From assembly GCA_001598975.1 (NCBI GenBank), contig BBXU01001427.1, forward strand, positions 1 to 17,988: a DNA stretch of 17,988 nt. The letters are read 5' to 3'. The stretch comes from Parachlorella kessleri (taxonomy: Eukaryota; Chlorophyta; Trebouxiophyceae; Chlorellales; Chlorellaceae). The notes beneath the pieces are model-generated. The model worked only from the letters and a program-made list of their open reading frames with translations. It had not been told where the DNA came from and ran no database searches. Shown piece after piece: positions 10,901-17,988 of this stretch (its first letter is position 1; each line of letters begins with the position of its first letter). The position numbers were made by a program, and so were the translations under genes.

Positions 10901-13152
10901 TCACGAATCCTACACAGCTCGCCAGTATGCAAGGCAATCACCAGCTAGCAGCACAGGCCCAATTGCGCGCACCCTTGATGCAGACGTTCATGAGCGCAGA
11001 GTAGGTGTGCACGTTGCACTGGATGCCGCGCGACCGCATCTCCGCCACCAGCTCCAGCGCACGGCGCAGCTGCTGCTGGCTGCCGCACTGCAGGTAGGTA
11101 CAAGCGGGCAGGGCACGTTCAGTAGGTGACGAGCAAGCACGCATGGCGGGCAGCGGAACACATGCATAGCAGTCGACGGGTGCCTTCACAGCACAGTGAA
11201 AGTGCGCAGGCACGCAGGCAGGCAGGCGGGCCGGCACGAAGGGCAGCCTTAAAAGGGGAGGAAGTCTCACTGGGCAAACTGGGTCCGCCAAAACTTGCAG
11301 CTTGACAAGCCAGGACCCCAGGCACTTGCTCAAGCAGCGTCAGCGGAAGAAACAAACACTCCTGGCCAAGGCGCGCACTGAGCTTTGTGGCCGCACACTA
11401 ACCTGCGAGATCATGGTGGTGTAGGTCATGGTGGTGCAGAGGCTATAGAGGTCATGCGAGTCATCCAGCGTGCGCAACCAGTCGAATATCTGCAACAAGG
11501 GTGAGCAGTTCGCTGGTCACGCGCACCATAAGCCCAGTCTTCAACTTGGGCCTCGGTCGGATTGCGAGCGGTGTGTTGCAGGGCAGGCAGGTATTGTGGT
11601 GCACACCACTCAACAGCCTCACCAACCAGGCTCCCCACAAATGCTTGCGGCAACACAAGCGCATGCAAGCCGCACTTGGCCTCCAGTCCCTGGCTAGCGC
11701 CCCGGAAGCTCAGGCTAGTTATTCTTGCCATAGCACTGCTACAGCCCCAACTCAGTATCCTCAAACCCCCACCCGGCACATGTGGCACCTCCCGTGCTGT
11801 ACCGCCGGCCCCCTCCCCCCACCTCCCTTTGCGCTTTGCACTGCCGCACCTCTTGCGCCCTGCGCGCGTGCCCGCTCTTGTTCAACTCCTTGAGCAGCGC
11901 CGCCAGCGCGCCGCTGTCGAAGAAGTATAGCCCCTGCAAGCTCCAGTGGGTAGCACATAAAAGGCATATGTGCTCGGCTCGGTTGAATGCTGCCGGGGCG
12001 CAGCTGGCAGCGCAGTTTGGCCAAGCACTATGGCGGCCCTAACCACAAGTATAATCGCAAAGCTCAGGATACCCCATGCAGGTCGCAATCCACCGCTCTG
12101 ACAGCTGGCCGCCCCGCCCCCAGCAAGCTGACCGCACCTGCGCGATGGCCTTGACGGCAGAGGCCTCCGGCGGCAGGCGGCGCACGATCTCCAGCAGATC
12201 CTCAACAGTCATCTCTGAGAAGGGGATGTTATCATTGTCCCCCAGTTTCTGTCCGCGCCCAACCTGCACCGCGGCGCAACAGTGACCCAAGTGGTTGGTA
12301 TCCCAAAACCCGTCGCCGCACACTGAAGGGTGTTGTGTGCCACCGGAGGCTGCTTCTACTAGGCGCGCAGCGCCTCAGCGACCTTCCAGCTACAGAACAA
12401 CGCTTAGGACTGCAAACCCATAGAGGGCAGGGCACCAGCCAGGCGCACGGCCGGCTAGTTCCCCCACCCGGCGGGCGACAGTTGGAACACGATACACGCG
12501 TTGCAGTTGCTACTTCAGCAGCAGTCTATACATCTCTGCCACGATCGCGCCTGATGGGCTGCTTAAATGTTAAAATCAGCACAAGCAATCCCGCGACAGA
12601 GGAGTCCAAGCCCACCTGGGTGACCTGCTGCCAAAGCCTGCGGTAACCTTGGTTCTTCACCCTGCCGTCATGACCGCCCCGCATGGGCCTCTGGTTCGGT
12701 GCGGGCTGCTTGTTGCGGGCATAGCCCGACCTGCTTCGCTGCATGTTGTGGTACCCATACCCAGCCTCGTCACCACGCTGCCTGTAGCGCTGCTGTTGGA
12801 GCGGGCGACCGCCCCAGCCAACCGACTGCTGCTCTGCGGGCTGCTGGAACCGGTCATCGGGGGCGAACGCAGGGCCCCCCTCCTCCAGGCTCAACGAGCC
12901 CATGTGCAGGGAGGCCGGGTCGGTCTGAGCCCTCTCCAGCGCCTGGAAGTGGCTCAACGGACTGCCCCGCTCGACGAAACCGGGCTTCCCAAAACCCGAC
13001 TCGATGACAGGAAGGAAGGCCTCAGGCTTGAGCTCCTCCGCTGAATACTGTGTTTCCCAGGAGCCGCTGGCCTGTCGGTCCGCCCCGTAGTCTCTCTGGT
13101 CGGACTGAAACAGCGACTGGGGTGGCCCTGGCCCATAACAAGCCATCGCCAT
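4958..13152 (-). CDS. PPR-SMR-cyclin fusion protein
   Basis: Minus-strand exons: 13152-12616, 12263-12138, 11933-11850, 11489-11403, 11087-10973, 10654-10577, 10331-10255, 10007-9813, 9570-9396, 9110-8881, 8587-8253, 7988-7700, 7317-7078, 6773-6675, 6456-6252, 6031-5896, 5556-5378, 5094-4958. Spliced CDS is 3324 nt, 1107 residues; all phases agree. The start ATG has purine at -3, G at +4 and an in-frame TAA 9 nt upstream. Residues 1-179 are disordered and Gly/Gln/Arg-rich. PPR repeats run from about 271 to 590, eight of exactly 35 residues plus degenerate ends; they should bind single-stranded RNA. A poly-Ala/Ser/Pro linker spans about 591-737. The SMR-like domain (about 738-850) has the core His in FGMHAFTVGSAVL and a GSPF motif as in plant PPR-SMR proteins. 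The cyclin fold (about 893-1100) shows VVDSLLLLDRAM, PALLLLACLLISAR, RPSLLAAAALLAAR and FWPQALLTLTGF. No transit peptide is evident. Cellular role is unknown. Confidence 0.85.
5557..5895 (-). other. GC-AG intron within the cyclin domain
   Basis: The donor at 5896/5895 reads CAG/GCAAGT, the strong consensus of rare GC donors. The acceptor is CTGCAG before 5556. Phase 2 on both sides restores an Arg codon, giving SSIRVLKLYLERLG, the expected entry into the cyclin C-lobe. I saw no GT donor that restores the frame. All other introns of this gene are GT-AG. Confidence 0.75.
8632..8664. repeat. CA/TA microsatellite in intron 10 of the PPR-SMR-cyclin gene
   Basis: A short (CA)n run followed by alternating ATATG sequence lies inside the intron between 8587 and 8881. 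It is simple sequence with no coding role. Confidence 0.7.
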
Positions 13153-13336
13153 TTCGATTTACCCAAACTAACGGTGAACCTAGCAAGTGTTGGCCTAGGA
13201 GTGCATGTTACGAGATGGAAGCGTCGAGCTGCGGCTCGAAAACACTATAGGATTGAACTGAGCCCCACAGCTCTGCCTTTGGGAAGGCTTTCGGGGAAAG
13301 TGCTTTTTGGCGGGTAAAGATAAAGCGAATTCAGAA

Positions 13337-13522
13337 ATGAGGTGGTGGTTTTCCTTAGGGTTTTGGGCAGTTCAATGTACAGGCTCTGCCCACTACAAGG
13401 AGGGGTTGCTGATGTCCGAGTATAAGGGCGTTCTCATTCCGTTTGATCGGGTCCGCTATGACAAGCCATCGCTGTACGATTCCCGCGCGGATGACAGGGA
13501 GGGCGGGCCCCAAGAGTACTGA
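13337..13522 (+). CDS. Small hypothetical ORF, 61 codons, unrecognised
   Basis: An ATG at 13337 opens a 61-codon frame ending at TGA-flanked TAC-TGA (stop 13520-13522). A Trp/Phe-rich start (MRWWFSLGFWAV) is followed by a charged tail containing PFDRVRYDKPSLYDSRADD. An internal ATG gives a 36-residue form. A short hydrophobic start plus a polar tail would suit a small membrane-associated subunit, but I recognise no family. It lies between two divergent genes and might equally be leader sequence. A TGTAA follows about 590 nt downstream at 14113. The charged, Tyr/Asp/Arg-balanced tail is unlike the repetitive translations of nearby non-coding DNA, which is the main reason to list it. Confidence 0.25.
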   Translation: MRWWFSLGFWAVQCTGSAHYKEGLLMSEYKGVLIPFDRVRYDKPSLYDSRADDREGGPQEY

Positions 13523-13696
13523 ATTAAGTGATCAAGCATAGGTCCTCTTTGAGCCCTCTGGTAAGGAGGGGAGTTCAAGCAAGCCCCTAACTTCAATCAT
13601 ACACCACCCCAGCGCTGTCAGTACTATCAACCCTACCTCACATGTTGTTACGGTGGCAGGCAGTGCCAACAAAGAGGACATACGGTTCAGCTGCTT

Positions 13697-13725
13697 TGAC
13701 AGGATGGGTGCGATTATGCTCTGGG
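13697..13725 (+). repeat. Dispersed motif copy (TGACAGG..TGGGTGC..TTATGCTCTG)
   Basis: This stretch resembles 2199-2228 base for base with one gap and a handful of differences. It has weaker relatives at 730-748 (in a helicase intron) and 1688-1710. It may be a fragment of a dispersed repeat family; no element ends are visible. Confidence 0.4.
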
Positions 13726-14644
13726 TCTTACCTGCTCCTGACTAGGGTCTGACTTTAGTAGGTCTGCTTTAGTAGGTGAAGCTGGAAAGGCAGCATGGGC
13801 AATCGAAGTCAGAGCTAAGCTTAGAACCTGCCTTAGAAGGTGTCAGGGAGCAGCATGAAGTGCAGCGGGCGAAAACAACAGGGAAAGAGGCTGGCAGGCA
13901 GTAAGAGAATACTGGCAGGCTGCAGGCGAGCGCAGAAATACAAAAGCACGAGGCGACCTTCGGGGCAGAACCCGCAGACGAAGTATGGGAACGTGGCTGA
14001 AAGAAAAAGGGACGGACCACACCTGAAAGAGCTCACCTCTGTTCGGCGTGCTTGCCACCAACAAACGTTGCCGGTCAGTGTGTGAGGTCCTGAAGGAGAC
14101 CAGAGGGCCCACTGTAAGACTTGTTCAGGCAGGGACCAGATTGTGCACCCTCTTGGCGACAGGCCCAAAAGCCTGCTAGTCCTCTAGGCCTGCCAAGTTG
14201 GGGCAGTCACAGCAAATCAATCTGTCTCGCAGTCTTTCAAACTGCTGATCTGGCTGTGCCAGGTGGCTGTGGGATTGACTGACGCTCATGGAGTATGCAG
14301 GTGCAGCAAAAGCAAGGGCAGTCGCCTTCCAGGCACCCAAAGCCCACAGCAGCCGACCAAGCTGGGAGGGCTTCTAGCCAGATACAACCAGGGCACACCC
14401 TGCTTGCTGCCCATAGCATGCTCCGAAGCTATTTGAACCCCTCAATTGTGCTGCTGCTGAGGGTAACTATGCGAGCCTTCCCCACCCCCGTAAAAGGGCG
14501 CTAACCGCGCCTTGGCCTTCCCGCTCTTCCCTCGGATCAACCAAGGACGGGGATTTATCACATGCCAGCATCGTACGCCCCGACACCAGCTCAATGTGGA
14601 GCTGCCTGCCCTTGTCAATGCCGACCTGGCCCCGATCACCCACC

Positions 14645-17600
14645 ATGTCCCAGCGGGGCGGCCAGCCTGCGGTCGCGCTCTTCTGTGCAGGTTTTCTTGC
14701 GGCTACGGTCTTGTTCTCGCTACTGGGTTGGCACGGGCAGCTACTGGGGTCGGAGCAGTCACTGCCAGGACTGGTAGAGGCGCCGCCTGCCGGGGATGGT
14801 GTTGCAGCCCAAGCCAGCAAGGAGGGTGAGGGTTCACCACCCCTGCCATCCCCACTGCCTGTACCACGTAAGAGAGTCCTGGCAGTGGTTGGTGTCCAGG
14901 TGAGGGCACTTAGGTGGCAGTTGCTGCCTGGTCTGTGAGCTTGGTCAGCTTGCCTCCCTCGCTCCACAGTTGAGAGGGCAGCTTAGGTGCGGCCGGCTCG
15001 TCTCCTCATTGCAATGTGCACCATTCATCCTGCCCCTGGCAGGTCCCAACCTTGTTAGGCAAATAACACGCGTTGCATCACTCTTTACATATTATTCTTC
15101 TGCAGACGGGTTTCACGACTGACCCCCGCCCCAAGTACAACTACATGAAGCGGCGCCAGCAGCTCCGTGCAACATGGTTCCCAGACTCCCCAGCAGCAAT
15201 AGAACGGTAGGGGGGAGCATGGCGTTTCATGGAGGTGATGATGCACCCACATTGCATAAGTGCAATGCAACAGCTGCAGAGCCCTTGCCTCGGGCTTGGC
15301 GTGCTCTGCTGGGAGAGTCCCTCGCCTCATGGCATCTACAGTAAGTCGTCTCGTATGCAACCAGGCCGGCAACCTCGGCTGCCATGCTCGCCACAGGCCT
15401 CCTCCGCCATGTGCCTGGCAACCCACAAAACCCACACACCGCAAATGCGCCTGCCATGCTGCTGCCGCTGCTTCCAGGCTGGAGACTGAGAAGAGGCTGG
15501 TGGTTCGCTTTGTGGTGGGCCACCCGCTCAAGGAGGCGGCCATGCAGCAGGAGGCCGACACCTATGGCGGCTTCTGGCGGCTGCCGGTCCAGGTGGGGTC
15601 GACTGGCGGTGGTGCTGGGACGGCGGTGTTTGGGTGTTGTGTGGGGCACCTGGGGTTGTGGATGTGTTGGGCGGGAGGGGGCGAGCCTGTAGTAGGGGGG
15701 ATGCAGGGGACGGTAGGGCATAGGGGAGAGGTGCGCGCTTCAGTGGTGCCCTAAGGCCGGTGTGAGAGTGAGGGGAGCAGCACAGCATGTACAGGGAAGC
15801 AGAGTGTGAGCAGAGGTGTCCCCTTGGTTGCAGCCCAGTCGCACGGCATCACTCCGAGGTGGTACACAAGGGTCGTCTGAGTCACATCCCACAGCCGTGG
15901 CACACCTGAGGCATATGCGCGGTGACTGACAAGTTCCGTCCAGTGCCCGCTCTGACGCGTAATGGAGACCACGAGGCCCTAGGACTCAATTGGCAGTCCT
16001 TCCCCCGGGCTCCCTTGCAACATGCTGTGCCTGCTGCCAACCCACGTGTCCTCCCCTGTGCTCAGGAAGCGTACCTGAGCCTGGCTAACAAGACGCTGAT
16101 GTTCTTGTCAGAGGCAGCCAGGCGGTACGATGCGCAGTACATCGTCAAGGTGGACGATGACGTGTACCTGCGCCTGGATCGGATACCCCATGCCATCAGT
16201 CAGTGGAGGGACATCCACGCAGGTGTGTGCTGTCACCACAAAGGGTGCTTGAAACGCCAATGTGTCGACTCATTGCTGGGTATGGCCGTGTGTAGCTATG
16301 GGTCGGCCCTGCAGCAAGCCATGGCAAGGCTGTCGGCTTCTGTAACCACCAGGCGCCGCATTGGCACCCACCGCCGGGGCGCCGCGCACCAGCAAGCGCC
16401 ATTTACGCTGACATGCCTCACCGGACCCCTATGAATACACTTTTCCTAGGATGCTGTGCGCGCCTAGTGGGCCCCCTCCCCTCCCCTTGCCGCCGTCACA
16501 CCACATCTCCCCCACTTTGACGCCCTCCCTCCCTTGTCTCTCTCTGCCCTTCAACAGACTACGTGGGGTGCATGAAGACCGGCACGGTGATCAAGTCCCC
16601 CCAGCAGCGCTGGTACGAGCCGCAGCACGCCATCTTCGGGGGATCCGATTCCTGGTACTTCACGCACGCCTGGGGCCCCATCTACGTGCTGTCGGGCAGG
16701 GTGGCTGAGTACCTGGCAGCGCAGCGGCCGGGCAGCCTGCGCTTCTTCAACAATGAAGGTAGGCAGGCCACAGCATGGAGGTAGGCGGGCCACAGTATGG
16801 GGGTAGGCAGGTCACACTGTCAAGCAGGGTGGCTAAGGGTGGCTTGCAGGCTCGTTGTTGAAGTCTTTGGCCGTGCCCGGCTCGCCGCAGGAGATACCAG
16901 TCCTGCAAATGCTGCCATAGCTTGTCTTTTCTGTGGTACCCCTGCGCCCCATGCCATGCCCTGCCCTACTGTCGCTGCCCAACTGATCCATGCCTATCCT
17001 CTGCCACCCGGCCCTCCCTACCCGCCATCTCCTCCCCCCTCGCAACCGTCAAATTCACACTTGCTGCCGGTCACCGCTGTGAAGCCACATCGCCTGGGGT
17101 ACCACTGTGCCCATGCCATCGACCCCTTCATGCACCACACCACCTCAGCACCTCTCCCACCACCACCACCAAAACACCTCCCCCCACCACCCCACCATCT
17201 CAACATTTCCCCATCCACTATCCTCCTGCCCCACCCTCTCTCTCCGCGCAGACGTCACCGTGGGCAGCTGGATGCTGGCCCTCAACGTGACCCACTTTGA
17301 CGACCGCCGCCTGTGTGAGACCTCCTGCTCCCAGTCATCGCTAGCTGTGTACGACATCCCCGGCTGCGCGGGGCTGTGCAACCCCGTCAGGCAGCTGCCG
17401 CTGCTGCATAACAGCAGCCAGGTGGGCGGGGGCGGGGGGCGGCTGGGTTTGGGTGTGGGGGGCTGATGCAGAGCAGGACAGCCCGGTGACAGGCACAGGG
17501 AGGTTGGCTGCTTGGTCAACTGAACGGGGAAGGGGGTGTGGGGGGTGGGGCTGGGGGTGGGGCACGGCAGCATGCCCGTGGCACCCGACCAGTGCAAAAG

Positions 17601-17819
17601 GTTGGAGAGCCGGTTGTGTACTGTACTGACTGTCACGCACCATGGAGAAGGCGCGCTCTGGGAGAGCACGCGCAGCGTGGGGGGCCCCCTGCCAAGGCCG
17701 AGCCAACATCTAGGCTCAACCACCTTGTGCTGTGCAATGCTGTGCAGTGCCGCATGCCCACTCTCACCAGGACTGGCGGCCTGCCCCTTACCGACCCCCT
17801 CTTCTACTTTGACAGGTGA
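14645..17819 (+). CDS. GT31 family beta-1,3-galactosyltransferase-like protein
   Basis: Exons: 14645-14899, 15106-15206, 15478-15592, 16066-16222, 16558-16758, 17252-17421, 17748-17819. The 356 residues are a normal length for GT31, Golgi enzymes that add a beta-1,3-linked sugar from a UDP-sugar. The start lies in CACCATGTCC; an in-frame upstream ATG at 14594 is less favourable because the chosen one sits directly before the membrane anchor. Residues about 8-28 form a type II signal anchor, followed by a Pro/Ser/Gly stem. Catalytic-domain landmarks in order: RRQQLRATWFP (exon 2), VVRFVVGHP (exon 3), YIVKVDDDVYLRL with the metal-binding DDD at 187-189 (exon 4), GGSDSWYFTHAWGPIYVLSG and FFNNED (exon 5/6 junction), VTVGSWMLAL, and a Cys-rich end. 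N-glycosylation sequons occur at NKT, NVT and NSS. The last exon ends at TGA 17817-17819, which overlaps a strong donor, so further exons are possible. Confidence 0.87.
16759..16817 (+). repeat. 22-nt tandem repeat starting at a splice donor
   Basis: Three units begin GTAGGCRGG at 16759, 16781 and 16803, exactly 22 nt apart. The first two continue CCACAG[C/T]ATGG and the third is partial. The first unit starts precisely at the intron 5 donor of the GT31 gene, so a donor-like GTAGGC is present three times. Confidence 0.85.
17422..17566 (+). repeat. G-rich tracts in GT31 intron 6
   Basis: Dense runs of four to six G residues occur at 17422-17462 and 17525-17562, separated by one to a few bases on the coding strand. 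They are compatible with G-quadruplex formation in DNA or the pre-mRNA. This is non-coding intron sequence. Confidence 0.6.
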
Positions 17820-17957
17820 GCAGCAGACGTAGCCTCCCTTGCTTCTGGGTTGCAGGGGACGTGAATGCAATGGCTTGGGTGCATGCACAATGCCTAATAG
17901 CCAGAGCATAGCATCGTCTGGGTTGTTTGTCAGTGGGGGGGGTGGGTAGGTAGGGTT

Positions 17958-17988
17958 GGGTGGTGGTGGTGGTGGTGTGTGTGTGTGT
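17958..17988 (+). repeat. GGT/GT microsatellite at window end
   Basis: A (TGG)n run passes into a (GT)n run that continues to the last base of the window. Confidence 0.9.

Larger units (their letters stand above)
13153..14644. other. Divergent intergenic region (shared upstream region)
   Basis: This holds the 5'UTR/promoter of the minus-strand PPR-SMR-cyclin gene on the left and of the plus-strand GT31 gene on the right. I see no convincing TATA box at a useful distance from either ATG. It contains a small hairpin at 13224-13239 (TCGAGC-TGCG-GCTCGA), one doubtful small ORF at 13337-13522, a TGTAA at 14113 and a copy of a dispersed motif at 13697-13725. From about 13550 to 14600 nothing else is recognisable. 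Confidence 0.6.

Noticed and set aside
15922..16434. 170-codon open frame surrounding GT31 exon 4 read as one exon
   Set aside because: Only 16066-16222 matches the GT31 family. The flanks contain acceptor and donor sites and no family similarity.
1..17988. CRISPR array, insertion sequence, prophage or bacterial operon
   Set aside because: All recognised genes are spliced eukaryotic genes. No regularly spaced repeat-spacer pattern, transposase or terminal inverted repeats were seen.

Overview
The window looks like nuclear DNA of a chlorophyte green alga. Genes are intron-dense, with GT-AG introns of about 200-500 nt and exons of about 70-540 nt. The DNA is GC-rich with CAG/CTG and GT microsatellites and Ala/Gln/Ser/Pro low-complexity coding stretches. 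The protein content (plant-type PPR-SMR protein, plant-type GT31 glycosyltransferase, DEAD-box helicase) fits the green lineage. Species cannot be named from sequence alone. All gene models are hand-spliced from reading-frame continuity across splice sites.

Layout: (1) 256-1597, plus strand: the last three visible exons of a DEAD-box RNA helicase whose 5' part lies left of the window. (2) 1598-4957: a long gap between convergent genes with no gene I can support. (3) 4958-13152, minus strand: one 18-exon gene encoding an 1107-residue protein. It has a disordered N-terminus, about nine PPR repeats, a polyalanine/serine linker, an SMR-like domain and a C-terminal cyclin fold. (4) 13153-14644: the region between two divergent genes, holding one doubtful 61-codon ORF. 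(5) 14645-17819, plus strand: a 7-exon GT31 beta-1,3-galactosyltransferase-like type II membrane protein, about 356 residues.

The centrepiece is the PPR-SMR-cyclin protein: a sequence-specific RNA-binding array fused to a divergent SMR domain and a cyclin box. All 17 introns keep one continuous frame from an ATG with an in-frame stop just upstream to a TGA, so the fusion is encoded by a single model rather than assembled from neighbours. It suggests a link between RNA binding and cyclin-type protein interaction. I have an uncertain recollection that PPR-cyclin proteins have been noted in surveys of green algal PPR families, so the architecture may be lineage-typical rather than unique. The three main genes share no obvious pathway. 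Their neighbourhood looks ordinary for a eukaryotic chromosome, with no sign of a bacterial-style operon.
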